In this document: positions 9,272 to 20,600 of the stretch, in pieces | Numbering within the stretch: position 1 is the first letter of the stretch | How the letters are laid out: every line of letters begins with the position of its first letter | Assembly: GCF_000255705.1 (NCBI RefSeq) | Contig: NZ_JH636439.1 | Coordinates: 41,348-77,252 of the forward strand | DNA: 35,905 bases | Source of the DNA: Zavarzinella formosa DSM 19928 | GTDB taxonomy: Bacteria > Planctomycetota > Planctomycetia > Gemmatales > Gemmataceae | Direction: 5' to 3' | Position numbers and translations under genes: made by a program | The notes under the pieces: model-generated | Told to the model about the DNA's origin: nothing | The model's input: only the letters and a program-made list of their open reading frames with translations | The model's database searches: none

Positions 9272-9335
9272 TCCGACCATAGAATGACAGGTTCGGCGAC
9301 CAAGAGGTCGCAGGTTCAAATCCTGTCAGCTCGGA
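9272..9335 (+). other. tRNA-like structured element or tRNA 3' remnant
   Basis: The 3' part looks like a tRNA T-arm and acceptor strand: GCAGG, loop TTCAAAT, CCTGT, then seven bases and a discriminator G, with no CCA. No matching acceptor 5' strand, D-arm or proper anticodon arm is found, so it is not a working tRNA. The 64 bases can also fold as nested stems: TCCGA (9272-9276) with TCGGA (9331-9335), GACAGG (9286-9291) with CCTGTC (9322-9327), and GCGACC (9296-9301) with GGTCGC (9306-9311) closing an AAGA loop. The antisense frame reads TGFEPATSWS, a signature often seen in spurious database proteins that derive from such elements. It could be a repeat element or an old integration site. Confidence 0.45.
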
Positions 9336-9594
9336 CTGATTTCTGAATTCTGCGATTTGGCCTGAATTAGCGAAATTTTCAGGTTCAATTGGTCGGCACA
9401 ATCGTGGATTGAATGCCGCCGATTGCCGCAACTATCTATCAAATCGGTATTTTGCGAGGTTTGAATCCCGTTGCCACTTTTGCCGCGGTTGATTTGATTT
9501 GGTTTGAGTCCCACTCGGGGTGACGGGGTGTTCATGGTGTCGGGAAAGAACGTGAGCCACAAACGGAAGTTTAAGCCGGAGAATTTATAGGCGG

Positions 9595-9650
9595 CGCCGC
9601 TTGCGTCGCGGGGAACCGATGCCCCGGTTCAAGACGCGACGCAAGCGGCG
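9595..9650. repeat. Inverted repeat with 16-bp perfect arms, terminator or REP-like
   Basis: CGCCGCTTGCGTCGCG (9595-9610) is the exact reverse complement of 9635-9650. Inside the 24-base loop a further GAACC/GGTTC stem can form. It lies about 20 bases beyond the stop of the hybrid kinase gene, so it could end that transcript, but neither side has a clear T-run. A REP-like or MITE-like palindrome is equally possible. Confidence 0.55.
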
Positions 9651-9669
9651 TCGCCCACGAACGGGGAAG

Positions 9670-12600
9670 TCACTGCCAAAGCCGGTTGTTACCCGCCCCT
9701 TCCAACTCTCCCAACAGCCTTTCGAGATCAGACAAGTCCACCGGTTTGACCAAGTGCCCGTCGCATCCGGCCTTGCGGGATCGTTCCCGGTCGGCTTCCT
9801 GTCCCCAGCCGGTCAAGGCGATGATCGTCATATTCCGACCCCAGGCGTGTTCGCGGATTCGCTTTGTGGCTTCCAGCCCGTTAAGTTTGGGCATCCCCAC
9901 ATCCATCAGGATCACTTCGGGCCGGAAATGCCCGGCCCGCTCGACTGCTTCGAGGCCATTATGCGCCATCGCGATGTCATTGCCGATGAGTTCCAGCATC
10001 ATGGCCAGCGACTCGGCGCCATCCCGGTTGTCGTCCACCACAAGGATTCGTCGCTTCGCTCCCGAGCTGACGGAAATCTCCCCGGTTGACAAATCGGCGA
10101 CCGCCGTCTGCTCCGCCATCGTCGGCAGGGTAACGGTAAACGTGCTGCCATGCCCCTGCCCCCCGCTCTCGGCCGAAACGGTCCCGCCGTGCATCTCTAC
10201 CAGCCCCTTCACCAACGCCAGCCCGATTCCGAGGCCGCCCGTGCTTCGCTCGATGCTGCGGTCAACCTGCGAAAACATGTCGAAAATGGTCGGTATCGAA
10301 TCGGCCGGAATGCCGATGCCGTTGTCCCGCACCGACACGACCACCACACTTTCAGACTGCCTGGCTGACAGCCAGACACGGCCTCCCCGCCCGGTGTACT
10401 TGGTGCTGTTCGTGAGGAGGTTGCTTAACACCTGCGAAAGCCGTGTCAGGTCCGCGTGAAGGAAGACTTGATCCTTGGGCATGGAGACGGCCAGTTCATG
10501 TCCCGCCTCGTCAATCGCGGGGCGGGCCGTTTCCACGGCGCTGTTGACCACGTCGGCCAGGGAGATCCGCGTCCGGCGCAGTTCCATCTTGTTGCGGCCA
10601 ATTCGGGACACGTCGAGCAGGTCGTCGATCAACCGCACCATGTGCGAAAGTTGCCGGTCCATCATCGCCTGGGACCGGTCAAGGGTCGCCCGGTCTTCCG
10701 ACAGCCGGATCACCTGAAGACCGTTGCGGATGGGAGCCAGCGGGTTGCGCAGTTCGTGAGCCAGCAAGGCGATGAAGTCGTCTTTCTTCCGGTCGGATTC
10801 CCGCAGGGCCGCTTCGGTCTCTTTTTGGTCGTGGACATCCACGCACGATCCGATGTAGCCCATGAACTCCCCGTCGGCCCCGTTCAGAGGCAGGCCGTTG
10901 CCGAGCATCCACCGATACTGGCCGTCGTGGCGCCGGAGGCGGTATTCCAACGTGAACGCCTTGCGGGCGTCGAAGTTCGTGGTGTAAATCTCCCGGCAGC
11001 GGGCCTGGTCCTCGGGATGGACCCCGGCGGCCCAACCGTCTCCCTGTTCTTGGGCCATCGTCCGGCCGGTGAACGACAGCCACGGCTTGTTGAACCACAC
11101 ATGCGCTTTCGTGGTGTCGGCGATCCAGATCAGAACCGGGGCATGGTCGGCCGTCGTGCGGAACCGTCCCTCGCTGGCGCGCAACGCCTCCTCGGTTTGC
11201 TTGCGTTCGGTGATGTCGCGGGTGGAACCGGCCACCGTTTCGACCGCGCCATCGGCGCCGAAAATCGGCACGAAAATGTATTCGTAGGCGCGAGTGCCGG
11301 CCGCGCTGGTGTACGGCGTCTCGTCCCGAAGGGGCTGCCGCGTGTCGATGACCTGTCGGATCTGGCGCTGAAGCCGTTCGGCCAGTTCGGGCGGGTAATC
11401 TAGGTCGAAGAAGTTCTTCCCGACCGCCTCTGACAACTCTTTGCCCCATAGATCGAGGAGCGACTTGTTCACATAGGTGAACCGCCCGTCGAGGCCAAAC
11501 AAATAGACGAAGTCGGGCGTGTTGGAAAGGGCCGTGTCGTACAGTCGCTTGCGGCGTTCCGACTCGGCGGTCACTCGCGCCAGTTCTTCCTCGGCTTGCT
11601 TCTGGACGGTCACGTCCCGCGCCGTGCCGAACCATTCGACAATGTTGCCGTCGGCGTCGAGGATGGGAACGGCCCGCGAGAACGTCCATCCGAGCGTGCC
11701 GTCGGCGCGGTTGACCTGATGCTCCATCTCGAACATCTGCTTGTTTCGGATGGCCTCGCCGATGGCTTCCCGCACGCGGGCATGCACAAACGCGGGCAAA
11801 TTGCTCTCCATCCAGTCGCGTTTGGGCTCGGTGTTGCTGGCGACCAAGCCGCGCCCGTCGAGCGGTTGCATCACCGCCCAGTCGGCGCTCATGCGGTACA
11901 CCACGTCCGAGGTGGTGTTCACCAGCACGCGGTAGCGCACCTCGCTCGCCCGGATGTCCGTCTCGGCCGCTTTGCGGGCGGTCACATCCTGAACCACCCC
12001 GAGCATCCGGGTCAGGCGGCCATCCGCGTCGTACACGCCGCGGCCGCGGGCCGAAACCCACTTGGAGTTTTCGAGCGGGTACTCCATGTCGTACTCGGCC
12101 TTCTCGCTCACCGCCCGGCCGGCTGCCTCTCGCGTGAGGTTCCGGTGGTCCGGGCGCATCAGCCCTCGCATCCACTCGCGTGTGAATGTTTGGCCCGGCG
12201 GCAGTCCGTAAATCTCGGCTCCCCGGCCTGACAGGATGATCTGATCGGTCTGCGGATTCCAGTCCCACGTGCCCAACTCGGCTGCTTCCAAGGCGAGTTC
12301 AAGGGTTTTCGCCAGACTGGCCCGTTCAATCTCGGCCCGTACCCGGTCGGTCAGGTCGATGCCTTGCACAAGGATGCCGCCCACCTCGCCGTTCGGCTCC
12401 CGCAGAGGTTGGTAAATGAACTCCAGAATCCGCTCTTCCAAATGTCCGCCGCGAAGCAACGTGACCCGAATGTTCGAGCCGATATAAGGCTCGCCGGTTT
12501 CGTAAACCCGGTCGAGAAGTTCGAAGAATCCCTGCCCCTCAATTTCCGGAATCGCCGCCCGCACTGGCTTGCCGATGATGTCGCGGCCGCCCAGCAATTC

Positions 12601-13602
12601 AAAATAACGGTTGTTGGCCCTCTCGAAGACATGGTCGGCGCCCCGCAGCACGCACATGAACGACGGGGCGTTTTGAAACACATCGGCCAGCCGTTGTCGC
12701 TCCGCCTCGGCATCGCGCCGCAACCGCTCCTCGCTTTGCTTGAATTGCTCCTCGGCGCGTTTCTGATCGGTGATGTCCGAAGTGGCGCCGATCATGCGCA
12801 GGGGCTTCCCGGCATCGTCTCGCACGACCTTTCCCGCCGAGTGAATCCATCGGACATCTCCGTCTTTCCGCACGATCCGGTATTCGATCAGGTAAGGGGC
12901 GTTCCTCTCCACACAGGCTCGAATCGCGTCCCCCGCGCGTTCCGCATCTTCGGGATACAAGTGCCTGGCGAACATGGCGAATGTCCCGTCGAACTCGCCC
13001 GGCCGCATGCCGTAAAATTCAGCGACCCGGTCCGACCAAGTGATTTGGCCGGTGACAATATCCCATGCCCAGACACCCATGCCTCCGGCGTCCAGCGCCA
13101 GCCGCAGCCGTTCTTCGCTTTCGCGCAAGGCGGCTTCAATTCGTTTATGATCCGTCTCGGCCCGGCGTTGGTCGGTGACTTCGTTGAGTGTGCCGACCCA
13201 TTCCCGCACCGATCCGGACGGCGACAGGATGGGGATGCCGCGCGCCTGAACATGCCGCCAGTCCCCGGCCCGGCCACGGACCCGATACTCGACGTGATAG
13301 GGCTTGCCGGTGGCGATTGATTCCCGCCAGGCGTTGGCCGTGGCCTCGCGGTCGTCCGGATGGATGACCTTTAGCCAGCCTTCGTGGCCCCCCGATTGTT
13401 CTTCCAGCGACTGGCCGGTCAACTCCTCCCACCACTGTTGGGCGCGCGTGAAATCGCCCGCATCTCCACCCGGAACCCACGACCACACGGCCTGGCTGGC
13501 GGCCTCGACCAAGGCGCGATACCGCTCCTCGCTCCGGCGCAGCGCCTCGTCGTTCCGAAGACGGTCGTCCGGGGAGGGTTGTTCCTTGGCGAGTCCGTTC
13601 AT
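9670..13602 (-). CDS. Multi-PAS hybrid sensor histidine kinase with receiver domain
   Basis: This is a cytoplasmic signalling kinase: it senses through PAS domains, autophosphorylates a His, and passes phosphate to its own receiver. No signal peptide or membrane segment is seen. About seven PAS/PAC units follow each other from residue 25 to 945 (numbered from a TTG at 13617); most end in a PAC signature such as GTxxDVTxxKxAE. The HisKA domain has the H-box HELRNPL with His at about 954. The ATPase domain has the N-box LSNLLTNSTKYT (about 1066), DNGIGIP (about 1098) and GGLGIGLALVKGLVEMHGG. The receiver (1189-1315) has the DD pair, the phospho-acceptor Asp in ILMDVGMP (about 1239) and the conserved Lys in LVKP (1291), all intact. 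The start at 13602 has AAGGA four bases upstream; ATG at 13614 or TTG at 13617 are alternatives. The MFS gene lies upstream on the same strand. No dedicated response regulator is adjacent. The signal is unknown. Confidence 0.93.
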   Translation of the reverse strand: MNGLAKEQPSPDDRLRNDEALRRSEERYRALVEAASQAVWSWVPGGDAGDFTRAQQWWEELTGQSLEEQSGGHEGWLKVIHPDDREATANAWRESIATGKPYHVEYRVRGRAGDWRHVQARGIPILSPSGSVREWVGTLNEVTDQRRAETDHKRIEAALRESEERLRLALDAGGMGVWAWDIVTGQITWSDRVAEFYGMRPGEFDGTFAMFARHLYPEDAERAGDAIRACVERNAPYLIEYRIVRKDGDVRWIHSAGKVVRDDAGKPLRMIGATSDITDQKRAEEQFKQSEERLRRDAEAERQRLADVFQNAPSFMCVLRGADHVFERANNRYFELLGGRDIIGKPVRAAIPEIEGQGFFELLDRVYETGEPYIGSNIRVTLLRGGHLEERILEFIYQPLREPNGEVGGILVQGIDLTDRVRAEIERASLAKTLELALEAAELGTWDWNPQTDQIILSGRGAEIYGLPPGQTFTREWMRGLMRPDHRNLTREAAGRAVSEKAEYDMEYPLENSKWVSARGRGVYDADGRLTRMLGVVQDVTARKAAETDIRASEVRYRVLVNTTSDVVYRMSADWAVMQPLDGRGLVASNTEPKRDWMESNLPAFVHARVREAIGEAIRNKQMFEMEHQVNRADGTLGWTFSRAVPILDADGNIVEWFGTARDVTVQKQAEEELARVTAESERRKRLYDTALSNTPDFVYLFGLDGRFTYVNKSLLDLWGKELSEAVGKNFFDLDYPPELAERLQRQIRQVIDTRQPLRDETPYTSAAGTRAYEYIFVPIFGADGAVETVAGSTRDITERKQTEEALRASEGRFRTTADHAPVLIWIADTTKAHVWFNKPWLSFTGRTMAQEQGDGWAAGVHPEDQARCREIYTTNFDARKAFTLEYRLRRHDGQYRWMLGNGLPLNGADGEFMGYIGSCVDVHDQKETEAALRESDRKKDDFIALLAHELRNPLAPIRNGLQVIRLSEDRATLDRSQAMMDRQLSHMVRLIDDLLDVSRIGRNKMELRRTRISLADVVNSAVETARPAIDEAGHELAVSMPKDQVFLHADLTRLSQVLSNLLTNSTKYTGRGGRVWLSARQSESVVVVSVRDNGIGIPADSIPTIFDMFSQVDRSIERSTGGLGIGLALVKGLVEMHGGTVSAESGGQGHGSTFTVTLPTMAEQTAVADLSTGEISVSSGAKRRILVVDDNRDGAESLAMMLELIGNDIAMAHNGLEAVERAGHFRPEVILMDVGMPKLNGLEATKRIREHAWGRNMTIIALTGWGQEADRERSRKAGCDGHLVKPVDLSDLERLLGELEGAGNNRLWQ

Positions 13603-13743
13603 GCTGTCCTTCATCAACTCCGGCGCCTGATGTTCCCGAGGAGATCCAAGCTGTCACTGAAAATGCGGCCAACGGCGAATCACGTTATTTTAGACGGGAA
13701 AGACAGAGCAAACCAGACGCGATGTCTGATGATTGTCGTGATC

Positions 13744-14589
13744 TCAGCCCAGCCGGTCGGCCTCCCGCAAAGACGGGAACAGCCACACCCATGTGCCGGT
13801 CACCAGCAACGAGCCGACGCCGCCGAACGCCACGGCGCCGACCGGGCCGAGGAACCGGGCGGCGACTCCGCTCTCGAATTCCCCCAACTCGTTCGACGCC
13901 CCGATGAACAAGGGCGATACGGCCGACACCCGGCCGCGCATCCGGTCGGGAGTGGCAATCTGCACCAAACTTTGACGGGTGAACACAGACACCATGTCGG
14001 CTCCGCCCAGCACGGCCAGACACGCCATCGACAGCGGGAACGACCGGGAGCAAGCGAACACCAAAGTCATCAAACCGAAGACAGCCACCGCGACGAACAT
14101 TTTCATCCCGATGCGGTTGCGGGCAGCCAGCAAGTTGGTGGCAATCGCGCGAGGCAGCAATTCACTTGGAACCAGCATCGGGCCAAGCGCGCTGGCCGTT
14201 GGCTGGAAGAAGGCCCGCGCGGAGCCGAACAGCGCGGAGATGGCAAAAATCGGCCACAGCCCTTCGCCAAATTCCGAATGGAGCGCCAGACCCCCGGAGG
14301 TGAGAAGTTGTGTCAGGTAGCAGAGCGTGAGAATGAGACGGCGGTTGTATCGGTCGGCCGTTTCACCGGCGACCAGCGTGAGGCAGAACAGCGGCAGGAA
14401 TTGCGCCAGGCCGATCATCCCCACGACGAACGAGGCTTCCGCCACGGACATCGATTGACAGGCGATTTCGTAAACTTCCCAGGCAATGATGACCGCCTGC
14501 GATGTGTTGGCCAGCGTGCCGAAGAACCGCCCGGAGACGTAAAGCACATAGGGGCGGCGAAACAACGAGGCATCTTCCGGGATTGTCAT
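13744..14589 (-). pseudogene. MFS exporter (EntS-like) with internal deletion
   Basis: The N-terminal part has the first MFS helices and the loop GETADRYNRRLI, the A-like motif between helices 2 and 3. The C-terminal part has ATPDRMRGRVSAVSPLFIGA and SNELGEFESG, hallmarks of EntS-type drug or siderophore exporters. These exporters are usually about 400-420 residues; this one has about 281. The join near LPRAIATNLLAARNRIGMK brings the helix 5 region directly to the late helices, so roughly 120 residues of the middle are missing without loss of frame. It is unlikely to transport as a normal 12-helix protein. The start at 14589 (MTIPED) has AGAAGG directly before it; an ATG at 14619 also fits. 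The gene follows the giant RHS gene after a short gap. Confidence 0.75.
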
Positions 14590-14698
14590 CCTTCTGTCAT
14601 ACGAAGGACACGCGGGCAATGGGGGCCGATGCTTTTAATCGGTTTTTCTTTGGGCAGCTTCCCCGCCGCCGACGGGAACCACTTTGCGTTGCCGTCGC

Positions 14699-17600
14699 TC
14701 AGTCATTGTCCGTGATCGAGAGCGTGTAGACGTCCGCCGTTCCGAGGCCGGCGTTCAGCGGGGCCGACAACCGGATGGCGGCCGTCTCGGTTGGTTCGTG
14801 AATCTTGTCGTCGGTGATCCGCAGCGTGATTGTCTTCCGCGTCTCCCCTGCTTTGAACGTCAGCGTGCCGGGGGCAAGGGTGAAGTCCTTGCCGGAGGTG
14901 GCGGTCGCACCGGCCGGGTCGATGGCATACTTGACGGTGACAGGGAACGCCGCCGCGGATGACAACACCACGGTGAGGGTCACCGTCTTGGCCGCTTCCT
15001 CGACGGTTGAAGCTGATGTCTCGAAGGCCACGGTTCGCCGGGGGTCGTCGGACAGGATCGTGTGCGTGTGAGTCGGGATGCCCGACACGATCGCGTTCAC
15101 CGGCTTCGACAGGGTGACGAAGACCGTTTCATCCGGTTCGTCGAGCGTGTCGTTGATGACGGCCAGCGGAATTGTCTTCGAGGTTTCACCCGGCAGGAAG
15201 GTTAGCGTTCCGGCGGCCAGGGTGTAATCAAGCCCGGCCTTGGCCGTTCCCCCCTTGGCGGCATAGGCCACCGTGACCGTCCGGCCAGACGGGGCGCTGA
15301 GGAACACTTCCAAACTCGGCGAGACATCTTCGCCGGCCGAGGAGGTCTTCTGCCGGAACGACACTTTCGGCGTGGCGTCATCGTCCACAATGGTCAGCGT
15401 GGCCGTGCCGTTCTTGCCCGTGACCACCGGGCCGGTGGTGGTGGTCAGCCGCACCTGCAGGGTCTCGTTGTTTTCATCCAGCAGATCGTTGACCACTGGA
15501 ATCGTAATGGTCTTGGTCTTCTCCCCCTTGGCGAAATTCACCACGCCATCCGCCAGCGTGAAGTCTACGCCATACGGCGTGGCTGTCTGCGGGGCGACGG
15601 CATAGGCCACCGTGACGGCGGCCGAGGCGGGCGTGTTCAGGTCGATGGTCAGGGTGGCGGTTGCCGTCCGTTCGGAGACGCTCGCTTTGGCCAGCCGGAA
15701 GTTCGCCAGATGCGTGGCCAAATCCACGCGGGCGACGTTGCTTTCCACCCCGCCGGCGGCGACCAGCTTATAGGTAAAGAAGTCGCGGCCGGTCGAATTG
15801 ACATTGGGGACGTATTTAAACGTCCCGTTGGCGTTGAGCGTCAGCGTTCCCTGCGTCGGGAAGGTGACCGGCGTGGCCGTCAGTTTCAGCGTGCCCTTCG
15901 CGTCGTTGGTGATCACCGATCCCGACAGGGGTTTGCCGGGGGGCACGGCGAAGACATCGTCCAAGGCCGTGGGTGTGACGCCGACCCGGACACTGGCCTG
16001 CGCCGTGACCGGGATCGTTTGTGTGTTCCCGACAAAGTCGCTGGCGACAGCGGCAAAACCGTACACATGGCCGAGAACTCCGGTGTAGGTGGCCGAGGTG
16101 CTTGTGGTGTTTGTCAGCCACGGCACGAAGGCCGCGCCATCCGTGGAGACGTACACGTCAAAGGTGTCGAGGCCCGCCCCGAGGTCGGCCCCGCCCCATG
16201 TGACGGGGACGGTCTTGGTTGCCGAATAAACGGGCAGCGGGTTGACGGCCGCCGTCGGGGCGTCGGCGTCGATGGTCACCGGGGCTCGTTTGGCCGGGTC
16301 GTACCCTTGGCTCGGATCGTGCGGGTCTTTCTGGTCGGTGGCGATGATCGTCTGATTGTCGAAGCTGATCTGGGCGACGTTCGTGACCAATGTCCCCGTC
16401 GTCAGGCCGCTCTTGGCCCGAATTGTATAAGTGAGGTAACCCTGCCCCCGGCCCGTGCCATCCTCGGGCGGCAGGAAGCCCGTGAGGACATCCGGCGGCA
16501 GTGACGTGTTCGGATCGACCGACTGGAAGACCACCCGAAGTTGCCCAGTGGTGAAGTCAAAGCTCACGCTGACATCGGCCTCGAACGTGACGCCGTTGTA
16601 TTTCAGCGGCACGACGGTCTGATAGTTCTGCGTGTTGGCCGGCGCGGCGCGTGAAATATCGCCGAACCCAAAGCCCGTGAACTGGAACGTGGACCAATCA
16701 AGATTCGCCGACAGTTGATTGGTGACCACCACCTGCTGGGCCGGCGCGGTGGCCGAGGCGTCGTTCTCAAAGTCGATGCGATAAGGCAAATCACTGTTGG
16801 CGGTGACGTAATGCTGACTGCCATAACCGGCGGGGCCGATGAGGTCGTTGGGATCTTGGGAGGTGACGGAAGATGTGCTGGAATCATCCGATAGGATGGT
16901 TGGCAGCTTTAGCCCATCCAGCCAATCAAGAACATTGTTTGTCCAATCGAGAACTTGCGGCGACCAAAAATTATCCAGAGCATCTGGATGGGTGTAAAGA
17001 TAATAATCGCCGTAAGCTATTCCCGCCGCCAATCCAAACAAACCTGTCGTAAGCACACCTTCTCCCGTGATCCCTGATCCGAATTTAGCAATTGCCTCGC
17101 CAGTTCCTTCTTCTTCAATTAGTTCTTTTAATGCGTCTTTTCCCGCCATTATTCCCTCATGCTCTTCAAGCGACATCAAACCTCCATCTGTCGGAGCAGA
17201 CGACAGTGTTTGAATTCCTGGGGATGGTATGTCCGGCGAGGAACCCGGCGCAATTGATTGCCCCACACCAGTGAACACTTGAAGAGTGAGGACTACGGCC
17301 AAAGCCGCCCCAATAAGGTTTGTTCCCATCGGGTCAATGAAGTTTGTGGCGTTATTTGAGGCATAACGATACAGATTAAAATCTCCTCCAGAAAGCCGAA
17401 GAGGATCAGATGTCACAAACTGACCTGTGACAGAGGAGTAATTGCGAGATCGCATGTAATCCAAGCCATTTCCGGTGTTCATCACTCCAAATTGGCCAAC
17501 ATATTGAAACGGGTTGCTCACCCCTGATGTGGCGTATAGTTCCTCGCCAAAGGGCTGGTAGGCATAGCTGTTCACATAATGCCCGGCGGCTCCCGAAAGG

Positions 17601-20600
17601 CCGGCCGTGGAGCCGACGCCATCGAAGTCGTAATAACTGGCGGCGTTGGCGGCATTCACCAGACTCGTCAAGCCGACGCCGTAGGTGTAATGCGCCAGCA
17701 GCGAGCCGGTGTTGTAGGCGGCGACCACGTTGCCCATGCCGGAGGGATCAACAAGATACTGCGTGGCCGTTCCGTTGGCGGTTGTCCCGGCGAGATGGCC
17801 GAACACGTCGTACTGGCTGGCGTATGCCCCGTCCGGCCCGGTCACGCCGATCAATTGATTCCGGGCGTCGTAGGTGTACGTCGTTGTTCCGTTGGCACCG
17901 GTCGCGGTGATCAGGTTGCCGTTGGCGTCGTAGGTGTTGTGGGTGTCGCCGACCTGCGTGTATTCGTTCAGGTTGTTGGTCGTGTAGGCGGTCGTCACGC
18001 CGTTGATGACGGTAGAAACCCGGTTGCCGGCCGGGTCGTAGGCATATTGCAAATCCTGGTTCGGCACGGCCGGGTTGGTCGAGGCGAACACCGCGTGGGT
18101 CAGTTGGCTGGTTGCGTCATATGTGTATGTCCACGTTCCGTCGGTGGTCGCCTCGGTGATTCGATTGCCAAGCGAATCGTAGGTGTAATCGAACCGCGAG
18201 TTAATCGAGCCATCCGGGGCGTAGTGGATCAGGTGTAGCAATTGCCCGGCAGCATCGTAATCGTTGGTCGTGTATGTGCCGTTGCCGTTGTCCTGCCGGC
18301 TCAGGCGGCCCGCGAGATCGTAGGTGTAGGCGGCGATCCGGGCGTTGGCGCCGTCGGTCAGTTCCGAGAGGCGGCCGAGCGTGTCGTAGGCATAATTTAC
18401 GATGAAGCCATCCTGATCCTTCATCTGCGTCCGGCGACCGGCCGTGTCATAGGTGAATTGCAGGTAACGGCCGCTCGGGTAGGTGATCCGGGTCAGGCGG
18501 TCATTGGCGTCGTAGGTCAGGGTGGTGGCGCCGCCGGTGTCGGTCGCCGTGATCAAATTGCCGCGGGCGTCGTAGGCGTAGGTCGTCTGCGATCCGTCGG
18601 AGAACGTCCGGGTCAGGGGATTGCCGGCGGCGTCGTACGTGCTATGCGTCACCTGGCCGCCCCGGCGGGTGGCGTCGAGGACGTTGCCCACCGGATCGTA
18701 AGCCAGTTGTTCGACCGTGCCATCCGCATAAGTGGTCGAGGTCAGGTTGCCCTGGCCGTCGTAGCCGTAGCCGGTGATGTGGCCGTTCGCATCCGTCACC
18801 GCCGCCAGCCGATTCTTCGCGGTGGCGTAGGCGAATTTCACGGTGTGCCCGGCGGCGTCGGTCGCCGAGACGACATTCCCCAGCGAGTCATACTGGTTCT
18901 TCCACACCTGCCCTGCGGCGTCGGTCGTGCCGACCAAGTTCAGGGAGGCGTCGTAGTCGTAGTGCGTGGCCTGCCCCAACGGATCGGTGACCTTTGCCAG
19001 CAGGCCGCGATCGTCAAAGTCGAATTTCGACACATGATTCAGGGCATCGGTCACGCTCGATTCGCCGAGGGCGTAGGCAAACGAAGTCGCCTCGGCCCCG
19101 CCGTCCCGGTGGGTGCCGCCAAGCCGACCGTCGGCGCCGTAGGTGAAAAAGCCGTGGCTGCCGTCCGGGTAGGCCACTGATGTCAGGGCGTTGAGGGTCG
19201 CCGGGTTGGCGCCGGCGTCATAAGCGTAGGTCGTCGTCCGGCCGTCGAACCCGGTCACGGAGATCAGGCGTTTGATCGCCGCGTCGTAGGCATAGGTCGT
19301 GACGCGTCCCTGCGAATCGGTGATCGACGAGACCAGGCCGCTGGCGTTGTAAGCCAGGGTCAACGACTGCCCGGAGGAGTGCGTCAACTTCGTCAGCAGG
19401 CCGCCCGTGAAGGCCGCCGTGATTCGGTTGCCATTGGTGTCCTGCACGTAGGCCAGCGTGCCGTTGGCGTTGTAGGCGGTGATGCCGCCATCGAGTTCCG
19501 TCAACGTGTAACCGCCTCCGACCAGTTTGGCGAGCGTTCCGTGGTCGCCGGTCTGGGCGAAGTAGCCGCCGCGACTGTCCGGCTGGAACCGCCGTTGTGA
19601 CCCGCCCGGCCCGGCCACGTTCACCGAGCCGTCGGCATCGACCGTCAGCGAGGTGTCCCATGAATCGGACCAGCCATACCCGAAGCGGCCGAAGCGATTG
19701 CGGGCGATGATCCCCGGCGCAAAGTTACGCCCCAGACCCAGCGACAGACCGGGCGACGCCACCCCGGCATCGTCGGAGGAAGCCAGACTGGACATCGGGC
19801 TCAACCCGTCGGCTTGCTGGATCTCGAAACTGACCAGACGGCCAAGATCGGTGACCTTTTCCCCGAGGCTGCCGAGATAGCGAGCGTCGGCATCCAACCG
19901 GGCGACATAGCTTCCCCAAGTCGAGCCAAGATGGGCCGTGAGCCCCGGATACAGGGCATCCCACGCGGCCGGGGTCACGGAATCAGGCCGCAGACCGGCC
20001 TTCAGCGCCGACCAGTCAACCGTCTCGGTGTTGGTGGTGTCCAGCGTGCCAACGGTGAAATAGATCGGCGGCCGGGAAAAGTCCCATTGATCCGTGAGCC
20101 AGCCGGCGTAGTAGACGGGGACCGTGACCGATTCACCCGGCAGCAACACCCCCGGACTGGCCCCGCCCGCCAGGAATTGGACCGACTGGGCGTATCCGTC
20201 CGGCGTGGCCGAAGTCCAGAAACCCGAGGCAATCCGGGTGGCGTCCAGTGTCAGCAACGCCCCTTGTTTGCCGTTCTGCGTCGCCGAAACAACCAGCAGC
20301 GGGGCGGGCATCGCCGCGTCGCCGGTGTTGCTGTAGGTGACATAGATGGTGGATGCCGCGTGATAGCCGACGGGGTTGGGAACCTTGATGTCCGTCACCA
20401 GTTTGGCCTTGCCTCCTTGCACCAACGTGAAGCCGGGCACTTCGGAGGCCGCCCCGCCGGCTTGCGTCACGCGCACCCGATAGCTTCCGGCGGGGATGGT
20501 CCCGGCGGCCAGCGTGGCCGTCAATCGCGTCGGCGAATCGAGGCTCGCCGCGGCCGGGTAGGCGGTCCCGTCGGAGGCAATCAGGCTGACGAGCGAGCCG

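Noticed and set aside
8956-9319. Minus-strand open frames of 107-115 codons
   Set aside because: Their upstream ends lie antisense in or beside the tRNA-like element and the rest is AT-rich intergenic DNA; no start site or family match is seen.
9286-9335. Functional tRNA gene
   Set aside because: Only T-arm and acceptor 3' strand fit; there is no matching 5' acceptor strand, D-arm or anticodon stem.
9534-9590. Short plus-strand frame ending in SHKRKFKPENL
   Set aside because: It resembles the first residues of IS3-type OrfA proteins, but 18 codons are too few to claim an IS remnant.
10679-12268. Minus-strand open frame of 529 codons inside the kinase gene
   Set aside because: It is a frame-shifted shadow of the PAS kinase, Arg-rich, without domains.
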